Part shown: positions 45,140 through 55,590 of the stretch, in pieces
Position numbering within the stretch: position 1 is the stretch's first letter
How the letters are laid out: every line of letters starts with the position of its first letter
Assembly (NCBI GenBank): GCA_030068075.1
Contig: CM057825.1
Span: forward strand, 82,289,123 to 82,353,122
Direction of reading: 5' to 3'
Source of the DNA: Paguma larvata
Taxonomy: Eukaryota; Chordata; Mammalia; Carnivora; Viverridae
Length of the DNA stretch: 64,000 nucleotides
The notes under the pieces: generated by a model
What the model saw: only the letters and a program-made list of their open reading frames with translations
What the model was told of the DNA's origin: nothing
Database searches by the model: none
Made by a program: the position numbers and the translations under genes

Positions 45140-45912
45140 CATTAATTTCTTCCTGGTGTGCACCTGGCAGCCCCAGGGGTATATATTCTGTTTTAACCCC
45201 ATTTGCAATGTACTGCAATTCAATCCTGGAACTAACCATCTAGAGTGAGCATCAACCCTGCCAGTTAAGGGCTCAATCCCCCACAATACTTTCCCCACTG
45301 CAGATGTCAATGCAAGTGCAGGGTGTCCCCATACCACTCATATACACTACCCTCAATTTGGGTAATTCATTAGAATCACTCATAGAACTCAGCAAGGTGC
45401 TATACTTATGATAACAGTTTTATCGTAAAGGATGCAATTCAGGAATAGACAAATGAAGAGACACCTGGGGAAAGGTCTGGGAGGGTCTGAGATTCCATGC
45501 TTTCTCTTTGCTGATCTGGGCATACATTCTTCCCAGAATATCAATGCATTCACCAGTCAGGAAACTCCACTGAATGTTGATGTCTGAAGTTTTTATGAGG
45601 GTTTGATTACATAGGTAAGATTGATCAAATCAATTGCTGCATGATTGAATTCAATCTCCAGCCCCTCTCTTTTCAAAGTTCGGACTGGTTAAAATTTTAA
45701 CCCTGCTATTAGTGACTGGTCTTTCTGGTGAACAGACCCCAATCTGAAGCTACCCAGGCATCCACTATGACTCATCTTAGTAGCATAAACTCCGATGTGA
45801 AACTCAGTAACAGGCATTTCTGTCACTCAGGAAGTTTCAAGAGTTGTAGACGCTCCATTGCAGGAACCCAGAACAAAAACCAAAGCCTTTATTACATGAC
45901 ACAACTCTCTTA
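45140..45912 (+). mobile_element. ERVL-type solo LTR (old endogenous retrovirus)
   Basis: Long LTR-like wording in order: 'aggtgctatacttatgataa', 'cagttttatcgtaaaggatg', 'gattacataggtaagattga', 'ttgaattcaatctccagccc', 'ctgaagctacccaggcatcc', 'ttagtagcataaactccgat', 'cactcaggaagtttcaagag' and a terminal 'caaagcctttattacatgac'. This matches a mammalian ERVL-like LTR group; subfamily and exact left border are uncertain. No internal viral genes are seen on either side, so it is a solo LTR remnant. Confidence 0.55.
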
Positions 45913-46790
45913 GATGTTGATGGAGATGCGTGGTTGGGTCCGTCTCCGAGTATTGAAAGAGATTGGAAGCCAGAGCCATCAATTTGGACAGACGTCTGAT
46001 CGTTTTTCATCACTCTGTGGCGGAGACTTAAGTGAACTGGACAATACTTTGGAAATGGAAGTTGTTTGCTTTTAAACATACTTCCTTTTTGGTTAGAATG
46101 CTGGTATCATAAGAGGAAGCTTCTTAAGTCAAATACAGTCACTGAAACTGGGTATGAAGCCAAGTGTGTTAGTCGTGCAAATCTGGTAAGCAATTTGAGG
46201 ACTTCGCTATTATTTATACTTCCAGTCATCTTCCTGAGCACATTGTGACCTCCAGCGAGAGATCACTTACAGTCCTCAAGTTTGTATTTGCTCATGCACT
46301 GCAAGCGAGTACAGTTCTGGGCTGTGAGAAGATAGGTACTTGCGTAGAAAGAAAACAAACTAGGAGAGCTGCAGATAATATCTTTATAAAGAGAATGTCA
46401 AGTTGAAAGAATTGCAGGAGCTCTGCTCTTAAGTTTATTTGAAAAGCTGCAATTTAAAGAAATTCTAAGGTTAGACATCCATTTTGTACTTGTATTTACC
46501 TCTAAAACATGGTTCATAAAATCAAATGTCTTGTACTACAAAACCTGCCTGGCATTGCCCAGGTGAGCACCACTTGCACAAGAGGACCATTCTGCCTACA
46601 ACGGAAAATGACTATGCTCATTAGAACTATAGAGAATGCAGACTGGTGTTCAGGGAAAACCACGGGCAGTATCACATGTGAGGACCACTGGAAGTACGGT
46701 TTGCTTAGTGTTTCTCTGGCTGATGAATGATGTTCCACTTTGAGGAACCAAGACGTATGGTGCAGATGCTATCACTGTGCACGGGAAACT
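45913..46790. other. Unique-looking DNA
   Basis: No gene recognised. Overlapping frames at 46509-46738 on both strands are of equal quality and neither resembles a family. Confidence 0.4.
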
Positions 46791-46794
46791 GGCA

Positions 46795-46862
46795 AAAAGT
46801 AGTTAAGTGATTTTCTAAGTTTACTCAGAGAACCAGTAGCAGAATTGGGTCAAAAGTCCCAT
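46795..46862 (-). mobile_element. MIR fragment
   Basis: 'agttaagtgattttctaagt', 'ttactcagagaaccagtagc' and 'agaattgggtcaaaagtccc' match reverse MIR ('gttaagtaacttgcccaagg', 'cagagccgggattcgaaccc'). Confidence 0.55.
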
Positions 46863-48195
46863 GTTTTATTATTATTACTGAAGCAAAAGCACCTAGAAGA
46901 AAAAGTTTGGAGGGTTAAGGACAAGGTCTTAAATTGATCATTTATATCATTTTGTTTACTTTTATGTCTCCGGCAACTTTGTAGATCACAAATAGTTTGA
47001 CTAATGCCTAAGTGTTTTTACGCTTTTTAGAACTGATTCATAATCCCCAAGATTGAGAGAGGAGGAGATTTTTTGAGTCCCCTGCCTCATGCCCATTGAT
47101 TTTTGTGGTGGAAGTGATTAGATAATCTAGCTGTGGTTTTGTCATGCCTTCTGATTCCTGCGTGCACTTTATAGGGATGTTTTTTTTCTTTTCTCTTAAC
47201 TTTTCTGAATAGTTATAAATAATTATTTCTTTCTAGGAATATTCCATAGAATTTTGAAAAACAGAGGAAAAAGTTTCTGTGTCTGGTCCTTTTGTTACTT
47301 TTCTCATTCCTTTATAACAAAGAAAATTACATTTCATCTTATAAGCGTTTTGTTAGGTTTGAATATTTTTTCATCTAAAGCACATTAAGTTCTTTAGATA
47401 CTTAAGAGTGCATAATTACAAATGTATATCATTAAAGCAAAGCTATATTAATTAATACAAAGCTGCCCCAGGGTCTAGTAGCTTGTGGAGGCCCCAGCAA
47501 AACTACTTAGAGACTCCTTTTCTCCTTTGTCTCACAATGTTGATTTCTTTCTTCAATTTTAATTTTGTAACTTAACACAAAGTACATTTTGGAAATGTGC
47601 ACAATTAGTTTAGACAATGTAAGTCAGGTTACTAAATAATAAATAATAATAGTAAAAAAATAATCACGATAGCTGCGGTTCTATCATTAAGGCATATTTT
47701 TTCTAGTAGTGTATATTATACAATATAAAGTTAGTTTAAACCCAACTACTAGAACGGTCAATTTCATCGAGTGTCGTTTTCGTAAATAAATCCACTACTG
47801 CAAATTCAAGACATTTGTATAAAGAGAAAAAATTGAATTGAGTTTTCTCCTAGATTCTATGTAGTACAAAGAGGGAGACATGTCTACGTTTGTGAGTTGT
47901 GTCACAATACAGATATTTAAAAAGAGATTCAGTTGGATCATTTTCAAGGATCTTTGGTTGTCTTATTGGAGTTGATGTTGTGGCGACAGCTGCGATACAC
48001 TACCGTAAACTAACACCAGTGTCTCCCACTAGAGTCCTAGTACACGAAAAGGGCAACAGACACGTTAAGTGATATTCATGCCATTAACTAACCTGGACTA
48101 ACCAAAGATTTCCTAGTGGAAGCTTTAGGGGACCTACCTTAATGATTGGATAAACATGGTTTGCAGTGAGCATACTGACATAAGATAAACAGATG
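46863..48195. other. Unique-looking AT-rich DNA
   Basis: No gene or repeat recognised. Confidence 0.4.
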
Positions 48196-48203
48196 CTTTT
48201 AGA

Positions 48204-48432
48204 GGTTTCTGAACCTGACCAGTATTGACATTTTGGGCTGGGTAATTCTTTGTTGTGGCAGACAGTCCTGTGCATTGTAAACACTGTAGGGTGCTTAGCA
48301 GCATCCTTAGCCTGCACTCACTAGGTGCCAGTAGCATCCCCAGGACTCATTGTAGAAATCAAAAATGCCTCCAGCATTGCCAAGTGTTTGCCCGGGTGCA
48401 AAATCATTCCTGATTGAGATCCACTGCTTAGA
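48204..48432 (-). mobile_element. MER20-like hAT element
   Basis: 'cagtattgacattttgggct', 'ggtaattctttgttgtggca', 'gcattgtaaacactgtaggg', 'cctccagcattgccaagtg' and a terminal 'ctgattgagatccactgctt' span nearly a full small hAT element. Both ends match the 'ttctcaacc'/'gagaaccactg' type. Two reverse frames (48084-48337) fall in it and are spurious. MER20 copies act as enhancers in some mammals (established), but nothing here shows that. Confidence 0.65.
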
Positions 48433-49510
48433 AGGTGCTTGGAAGTATAGCTTTCATTTTACATTAAATATTTTAATGCTCCTCTATATAGGGTTTACTT
48501 TATTAATTGACTCAGCAAACATGCTTCTTCCTAATACACGGAAACCCACTTAGCCCAGACTCTGAGTGATTTATCTCAAATTCCAAATTGATATAGTCTA
48601 AGTTAATTAACTTTATTGTATAAACCTAATAAACATTGCATTAACCAGAGTTTCAGATAAGTTTATAATATTTTTCGGGTGTGATCACCCAGTTCTTATT
48701 AGTATCTTTTAGTCTAAACAAAGCCTCACAAACTATGCTATAATTTGTACAACAAAGAAACATGAGGCAAAATGTTAATTCTGTTGTGGTTCGGCATGTT
48801 ACCCACTGGTCAGTCATGTCTGTTATCAGATATAGTAATTGGCTCGCTTGCGTAGCTGTAATTTTTCCAACAAAAACTAAAACAGTTATTGTTGAGGGAA
48901 TATCTTTAATAAGAGTGTTCTGGGAGTTCAATGAAATATGTGTCATTTCTTCTGAAATCAGCCAAGTGGTTGGAAGAAATCGTGAGAATGTGAATGAAAC
49001 TGGGAAAGGCTTGGGAAGAGCATTGGGATTGGTCATGTGAGCCACAGAAATTGTTGCTTTTCTGAGCTCTCTTCTTTTCTGATGTCCAAAACAAGAGCCT
49101 GAGCTCATCTCTCTATTCCCCAGCTGTAATGATTTCATCCTGTTCTCTGAGTATCTTCACTGGCCCTGTGTCTTTCAAGTAACTCTATACTTTTGTCTTT
49201 GGTCTAAATGCCAGTATCGTCTATTTGTCAAAAGATCCTTATATGCCTGTAATATTCTTCATAACCTCCTTATTGAGCCCCTTTTCCAACTTCCTCTCTT
49301 ATTAACCTTAACATTTTCAACATTCGAATTTCAAAAGCAAAGAACTACTTGCTTATTTACCAGATGGTCTTTTTTTACTTTATAATAATAACTAAAAAGA
49401 CTGGAAACCACTCATTTCTCAGCTCGTCTTTCAGAAGTCATAGTGCAACAAGACTGGAATAGACCCTAGGGATCATCTGCTGCAACTTTCCACCAGATGG
49501 GAGCTTTAAG
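48433..49510. other. Unique-looking DNA holding the longest open frame of the window
   Basis: Apart from the open frame described separately, no repeat or gene is recognised. Confidence 0.4.
48653..49138 (-). other. 161-codon open frame of unknown significance
   Basis: Longest open frame here, ATG at 49138 to stop at 48653. The product would be about 161 residues, with a polar N-terminus and two moderately hydrophobic stretches (residues near TITVLVFVGKI and TFCLMFLCC). No signal peptide, zinc-binding pattern or known domain is evident. A 92-codon frame on the opposite strand (48762-49040) occupies the same bases. One frame this long in 64 kb of both strands is not far from chance expectation. 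It may be chance, a pseudogene remnant or an undescribed exon. I do not call a gene. Confidence 0.2.
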
Positions 49511-49518
49511 CAGGAGGC

Positions 49519-49965
49519 TCAGAGTCAAACAGACCTGAAATCAATTTCTACCTCCATTTTACATTATAGGAGTGACATTGAACAGATTTTTAAGCTGGTC
49601 GGATCTCAAAATAACTATTTTATTTTATCTTTTATTGTTTTTTTTTTATTTTTAATGTTTATTTATTTTGAGATACAGAGACAGAAAGAGACAACCAGCA
49701 GGGAAGGGGCAGAGACATAGGAGACACAGAATCTGAAGCAGGCTTCAGGCTCTGAGCTGTCAGCATGGAGCCAGATGTGGGGCTCAAACCCACAAGCCAT
49801 GAGATAATGACCTGAGCTGAAGTCGGACGTTTAACCAACTGAGCCACCCAGGTGCCCCTCAACATAACTATTTTAAATAAGATTAGGAGATACTACTTGA
49901 ACAGCAGATAATGTATTTAACTTTCTGACACATAGAACATAGCTAATAAATATTTATTTCCCTCT
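49519..49965 (+). mobile_element. MIR split by a SINE
   Basis: The left part (49519-49604) has 'agagtcaaacagacctgaaa', 'caatttctacctccatttta' and 'gtgacattgaacagattttt', matching the MIR box and core. The right part (49876-49965) has 'cacatagaacatagctaata' and 'aatatttatttccctctca', matching the MIR tail. The SINE at 49623-49857 lies between them. Confidence 0.55.
49605..49875 (-). mobile_element. Felid/CAN SINE with 18-bp target-site duplication
   Basis: The element is 49623-49857, with T-run tail complement and head 'gagccacccaggtgcccc'. Flanks 'ctcaaaataactatttta' and 'ctcaacataactatttta' (49605-49622, 49858-49875), one mismatch. It is inserted into an older MIR. Confidence 0.95.
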
Positions 49966-50457
49966 CATTATTCCCATTGTAGGACTAAATCCTACAACAA
50001 ATATCTGGAATTGGTATTTCCTATCCACATTATAGCAATTTTATTTTAAGTAACATTTTAAATTAGGTAATCTATGCGCTGGTTAAAAAGGCAAACACTG
50101 CAATACTTTCGGTGAGAAAAATAAACTTTTCTGTGAATGACCACTTTCATCATGCTTTTGTGTGTGTGACCAATAGAGTTAGGCCATGTACATGCAAATG
50201 TACTCATCTGCACATATTCCTGTTTGATGCAAGTTGCAGCATACTATGCATACTCTCCCACATCTGGAATTTAACATGAAATTTATTTAAATATTCCAGG
50301 GTTCTTGTATTATTGCCATACTTTTCTAAGCAACCTACATCCTCAGTTTCTCTAATCTATATCTACATATGCATGTATGTGTATCTAAGCTTCTGTATCA
50401 TCTCTCTAGTCATCTACTCATATTTCTCACTGCTTTGACTACTGACTTCTATTTCTT
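49966..50457. other. Unique-looking DNA
   Basis: Nothing recognised between two SINEs. Confidence 0.4.
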
Positions 50458-50497
50458 TGTCAGTGACTTTTAAACAAAAAATTTGTTAATGTTTATT

Positions 50498-50539
<42 letters not shown>

Positions 50540-50713
50540 GCGGAGGGGCAGAGAAAGGGGGAGACACAGAATCTGAAGCAGGCTCCGGGCTTTGAGCTGT
50601 CAGCACAGAGCCTGACACGGGGCTCGAACTCACGATCACGAGATCATGACCTGAACTGAACTCAGATGCTTAACCACTGAACCACCCAGGCACCCCTGTC
50701 AGTGATTTCTTAA
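50458..50713 (-). mobile_element. Felid/CAN SINE with target-site duplication
   Basis: The element is 50474-50696, with a pure GA run of about 30 bp and head 'gaaccacccaggcacccc'. Flanks 'tgtcagtgacttttaa' and 'tgtcagtgatttcttaa' are a diverged duplication. Contains 'gggctcgaactcacgatcac' with retained CpGs. Confidence 0.95.
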
Positions 50714-50926
50714 TCTTAGTACCCCAAAGTGAGTAGTACTATGTTCAAAAATACAGACCACCGTGGATCTCTCATTTAAATTCCCTGTTTCTTATCTGAT
50801 AATATAGCTGTTCAGTACAATGCTTTATTTAGACAGCATCTATCCAAATATGACTTTTATAAACACTATTTTATTCATAAAAATTCTTATGCTGAATGGT
50901 ACTAACATTATTGAAATAATATTTGG

Positions 50927-51148
50927 CACAAAATCACTCTTTTTTAAATTTTTTTAACATTTATTTATTTTTGAGAGACATAGAGGCAGAGAGAGAGGGA
51001 GACACAGAATCTGAAGCAGGCTCCAGGCTCTGAGCCAGCAGCACAAAGCCCGACGGGGGGCTCGAACTCACAGACTGAGATCATGACCTGAGCTGAAGTT
51101 GGCTGCTTAACCGACTGAGCCACCCAGGCACCCCACAAAATCACTCTT
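50927..51148 (-). mobile_element. Felid/CAN SINE with 15-bp target-site duplication
   Basis: The element is 50942-51133, head 'gactgagccacccaggcacc'. Identical flanks 'cacaaaatcactctt' at 50927-50941 and 51134-51148. The (GA) block is short and part of the usual 'gagcatgagcagggg' segment is missing. Confidence 0.96.
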
Positions 51149-51606
51149 GAATCCAGGTGGAGGATCCTCTGATAAATATTTAAGATTGCATATTTAGTTC
51201 ATTATAAACAGAGTGTGATATGCGGTCACACGAAGACTCATTTTATCTTCACAGTAATGACGACATGAATGCAAACAATCACCCATCATCCAGGTGACAG
51301 CAGTGTGTCTACACCTTCATGCTAGGGCATGGCAGTCAACTGAAACACCTAGTGATTTCAGGTAAAGATGAGATTCCAGATTTAACAAGAGGCCCTTTTA
51401 AAAGTTATGCATTCCCTATGATACATTAAATGAGATTCTCCTTTATGGAGGTGACAGTGATAGTAAAACATTTCCTATGGGCCTCGGGGGCAAAAACAAC
51501 TCTTTGAGAATGTATTTCTTTTCAAATTAATTGACTTCCTGTCTTAAAGTATCTACAGTGATATAGACTAAGCCTTTTTTGTTGCTTCAACTAAACTTGT
51601 CTATTT
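51149..51606. other. Unique-looking spacer between head-to-head SINEs
   Basis: No gene or repeat recognised in this 0.46 kb. Confidence 0.4.
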
Positions 51607-51847
51607 TAAAATTAATTCGTGGGGCGCCTGGGTGGCTCAGTCGGCTAAACGGCTGACTTCCGCTCAGGTCAGATCTCACGGTCTGTGAGTTCGAGCCCCG
51701 CGTCGGGCTCTATGCTGACGGCTCAGAGCCCGGAGCCTGCTTCAGATTCTGTATCTCCCTCTCTCTCTGCCCCTCCACCACTCATGTTCTGTCTCTCTCT
51801 GTCTCAAAAATAAAAACATTAAAAAAATAAAAATAAAATTAATTCGT
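51607..51847 (+). mobile_element. Young felid/CAN SINE with perfect 14-bp target-site duplication
   Basis: The element is 51621-51833. The head 'ggggcgcctgggtggctcag' is intact and many CpGs remain ('cgagccccgcgtcgggctct'), which marks it as the youngest-looking SINE here. One base is lost in 'caggtcagatctcacgg'. Flanks 'taaaattaattcgt' identical at 51607-51620 and 51834-51847. Confidence 0.97.
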
Positions 51848-53415
51848 ATTTAATTTCACCAGGTGAAAAAAGAAACCTTCCCCAAATAAAGTGAGAATGT
51901 CCCATTTGTCACCTTTAATCTAGAGCAAAAGGTTACAAACTGCAGCACAAGGTCCATTAAAGGAAAGAACTAAGGGTTTTGGGAACTATTACAACTGTAT
52001 GTGTGGACTTTTTTTCTGCAGGGGGGAGGTGCCCAAAGCTTGCAACAATTCTCAAAGGAAGATCCATGAAAAAAATGAAAAGTCACTGCTCTCAATCAAG
52101 AGTCTTCTCTAGAGAAGAGAGTTAAACAGTGATATTGGTTCAAAGTTCTATCTGTTATTTCTGGAAAAGATTGGAATGTAGATTTCTTAGGAATGCAAAC
52201 AGATTTCTTCAAAGTGCTATGGAGGGTAGGTGTTTTCTCCTTAGATGGGGACTGTGATGGTTAGGTTACGTGTCCATTTGACTCAGCTATAGTATTTTAT
52301 ATATGTATGTAAGAAAACACACACACACACACATTATATCTATATCTATATATCTATATATATAGATAGATATATGTCAGGATTTTCCAAAGAAACAAGA
52401 AATAGAGAAAGGATCAGAACTATTGGTGAAAAAATTCTTTCTGAATTCAGCAGTGCTAGGATCTTCAAAAAATAAAAATAAAATAGAGGGAATTGCCTAA
52501 TGCAGACCTGAGAAGTATCTCCTGAACAGGCATTCAGAAATAGTTTGGAATGCCTTGCTTGGCTACAAGCAAACAAAAAACCTCAGTAGCTATTGAGAAG
52601 ACATCCAAAGATCCCAGCTGAGAACATGATGGAAATCGGAGAGCAGCATGTAGTAGGGATAATAACGAAAGACAGCCTCAGACTTCCAGAGTCTGGAGGA
52701 CTCCTATGTCAGCTCTCACAGCTGTGCAAGCTTCAGGAGTTTGCTCATCATTGTTCCTCCAGCATCATGGGACGCTGCAATGCTCCTTGTGATGCAATGA
52801 ACACTGTACATCTAATAGAATTTAATATATTAATATATCATTTTTTCATAATTCTAAAATATTGTATCAGAGAGTTTGACAAATCTGGAAGGTCATTTTC
52901 CCTTTTTATTTGTGCAACAGAAAGTTGCTAATCAAGTAAAGTTTGTACAAGATAAGGAGAGGAGTACAAAAGTGTGTTCCCAACTATAAAATGAAAGAAC
53001 TCACCATATCATATATCTGGTTACTAAATGCTCTTGGTACCTGGCTTATAAGAGATGCTCCAAACAAATGATACAGTTGAGAGTGGACACGAAGCACATC
53101 TTATAAAATCTCAATATATTTGCATTGCAATTATAATTCCATTTCTCCAAATCTCCTTTATTTTGTAACTCTTTTTCTAATCAACAATATCCTGGCAGTC
53201 CTGTAAGGAAGTCCAGTTGGGGAGATGCCAAAAAACCAGGCATGATCATTTTTTAATATCAAGCATAAGCCAAAAGTGAAACTCAATGTGTTATGTGAAT
53301 TAGTTTTGCTAAATATTTGTAATATGGTTTGGTTTTATCCTTTAACTTTTATAAACCTTAAAGTTTGTTTCTTAAGTCAAAAAGAGGAAAGGGTACAAAG
53401 AGTTCACTACAGGAG
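51848..53415. other. Unique-looking DNA
   Basis: No gene recognised. 'gtgatggttaggttacgtgt' near 52254 and 'gattttccaaagaaacaaga' near 52381 hint at the ends of an old repeat on either side of a microsatellite, too weak to call. A 112-codon plus frame at 52593-52931 has no known domain. Confidence 0.35.
52314..52376. repeat. (CA)n plus (TATC/TA)n compound microsatellite
   Basis: About ten CA units at 52316-52334, then 'tatatctatatctatatatc' and 'tagatagatatat'. Confidence 0.92.
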
Positions 53416-53422
53416 AAAGTGG

Positions 53423-53447
53423 TTTTTTTTTTTTTTTTTTTTTTTTT
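53423..53447. repeat. T25 homopolymer
   Basis: Uninterrupted run of 25 T. A pure run of this length implies a fairly recent poly(A) insertion or slippage growth. Confidence 0.97.
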
Positions 53448-53760
53448 AAGCTGTCATTGGTGAGGTTTTATTTATTCACCATGGGAGGGCTTTAATAACT
53501 GCACTGCTTTGCTGATGGCATGACCATGTTTGCATTGGTCTTTCTTCCGAATACCTAGGCAAGGCTCTTTCATCTTACTCACACATTGCTTAACTTTGGG
53601 CCAATGCCAAATTCCCCACCTTCATGAATGATTAACTCGTGTAGCCTGTTGCTAATAACGTGTGCACTTGATGGCCGATGATATTTATTTTGGACAGGGT
53701 GAATGCAGACCTTGGATGTTTGATCAGGGCATAGCGGTACAGAGCACGTGTGGGCACACT
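53423..53760 (-). pseudogene. Possible 5'-truncated processed retrocopy, parent gene not identified
   Basis: A run of 25 T (53423-53447) is followed after about 15 bp by 'gttttatttattcacc'. Read on the minus strand that is a 'gaataaataaaac' polyadenylation signal just before a poly(A) tail. That arrangement is the signature of a retrotransposed mRNA 3' end. The sequence upstream on the minus strand is not a known SINE or L1 end and has stops in all three frames. A local reverse frame of about 34 residues ends near the signal (ending KAVQLLKPSHGE). No target duplication or parent could be fixed; the left border at 53760 is arbitrary. Confidence 0.4.
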
Positions 53761-54710
53761 TTCTAGGGAGGAGATTTCAGTCTATATCCTCAGGTTACCC
53801 CTCATATCCCCTCTGCACTGTCACGGAAAAGAGTCTTCAGTTCACTTTATCATGCACAGCTTACCTCCAACTCAGCCTTGTCATTGCAATTCGTCACACT
53901 TACACCCCGTCTTTTTATGTGCTGTATCTCACTGAAGTCTCCACACACCAGGCTGCTGCCCCAGGGTATATGCCTACAACAAAGATCTCAAACATAGTTT
54001 AAAAGGAAACACCGTAAAAGAGAAAAATAACAGTCGCAGTTGCTAGTAGAGGTCAGTTCCTACAAACCTGGCCGATTTTCCAACTTCAGCCATAGCTGAG
54101 TTACAAGGGCAGCTATCAACTCAGCAGCTTTCAGAACTGATTATGTGTAGTCCCACTCTGACATTCTTTTTTCTTCTTTTATATCAGTGCCCTCCTACCT
54201 TGCCTTCTTCAGCTAAGACGTAGGAAGAACGTAGCTTCTTTGCCCTCCCTTAGCTTGCTGGTGAAATCTGTGACGAGCACATGGAGCAGACTACCCGCTG
54301 CCAGAGGAAGCAAGGACGCTGCCATAGACCATGTCATGGGACCACATTCCCCATCTGGGGGTTTCCCATAGCTCGGCTGTTGATAATTCCATTCTAATCA
54401 AGTCTGACCAAGCTGCAGGATTCTTGAGTGCATGCCCTGCAACTGCACAAGACTCATCTCACTTTGAGAACATGTTAGAAATTCACATCCCCAATAGCCC
54501 AACTCTGGAGACTTGTAGTCGGTGAGTCTAGTGTGGGTCGTGGGAGTCCACAGTCAACAAGCATTGTAGACCATACTGGTGCACTGGCAGCCTTGGCCAT
54601 GCCCGGTTTACATTATGGCATTTTTTCAAGGTGTGCAACTCTGGTTGCAGGCACTGTAATACCAAGTAACAGCCTCAGTGGGGCAGTGGGAGGAGCAGGA
54701 GGAGGAAGGA
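53761..54710. other. Unique-looking DNA
   Basis: No gene called. Frames of 61-92 codons occur without known domains. The stretch near 54,460-54,540 weakly resembles MER5 wording ('actttgagaacatgttagaa'). Confidence 0.35.
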
Positions 54711-54714
54711 AGAA

Positions 54715-54822
54715 TATCATGTATAGAGTACTTTGCGCTTGGTGCTTTGTTTTTGTAATCACATTTAATTCTCACGAAGTGCTTAAAAATGGATTTATCA
54801 CTCCATTTTAGTGATGGGAAAT
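54715..54822 (-). mobile_element. MIR fragment
   Basis: 'aatcacatttaattctcacg' and 'atcactccattttagtgatg' match reverse MIR ('catttaatcctcacaa', 'ccccattttacagatgagg'). Confidence 0.6.
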
Positions 54823-55004
54823 TTTTTTCCACCATTATTTTCTCTACTTAAAGTAGAGGTGAGATGCATTTGTAAGGGCTTTCCCCTAATCGATCTTGTT
54901 GTGCCTACTTTACTCTAAAATCTAAACGGTAGATTGACAAGACCTCTACAGTCATCACTGTGTATGTGTATATGTGCTATTTTCTGGAGAAGATGGTCCA
55001 TTCC

Positions 55005-55590
55005 ATGTGTATTACTAATTTCCTATCAATGACATAACAGATAAAACAAATTCGGGAGGTGAAAACAACGCAGATTTATTTTCTCGCAGGTCCCTAGGTC
55101 AGAAGTCTGGGTAGGCTTGACTGATTCTTCTGCTTTGGGTCTGACAAGGGTGATGATGAGCCATCAGCTGGCCTAGGCTTTTGTCTGGAGGTCCTTGAGA
55201 TGGGGCGAGATGTGTTTATTAGCAGAGCTCCGTTCCTCACAGCTGGAAGCTGGGGTCCTCGTCTCCTGGCTGGCTGTTAGCCAGGAGCTTCTCTCACTGC
55301 TGAAGGCCACTTTCGTTCCTTGTCACGTTGTCCTCTCCATTTCAAGCCACCGAGGCACATTCATGCTTTCAATCTCTGACTTTCTGTTCTGTTGTCTCTC
55401 TTCTGTCTCCAGCCAAACAACGTTCTCTGCATTTTAAGGCCCTTGTGATTGGATTGGGCCCACTCAGGATAATCATCCTATCTTAAGGTCAGCCGGTGAG
55501 TAACCTTAATTACATATGCAAAATTCTTTTTGCCACATAAAAAACTCAACGACAGTTGTGGGCCAAAGAGGAAAGATCATGAGGACGAAA
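55005..55590 (-). mobile_element. MLT1-type (MaLR) LTR, reverse orientation
   Basis: Starts 'attactaatttcctatcaat', then 'aacaacgcagatttatttt', 'ccctaggtcagaagtctggg', 'cccttgtgattggattgggc', 'aggataatcatcctatctta' and 'gtaaccttaattacatatgc', the reverse of an MLT1-like LTR over most of its length. Non-coding relic of an old endogenous retrovirus-like element. A 80-codon plus frame inside (55195-55437) is spurious. Confidence 0.65.

Noticed and set aside
45140..45912. LTR considered as one end of an intact provirus
   Set aside because: No second LTR in the same orientation nearby and no retroviral coding sequence recognised on either side.
52254..52420. Old repeat ends on both sides of the CA/TATC microsatellite
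   Set aside because: Only short phrases resemble a known family; not enough to define an element.
54460..54545. MER5-like wording
   Set aside because: Similarity limited to about 20 bases and not continued in order.
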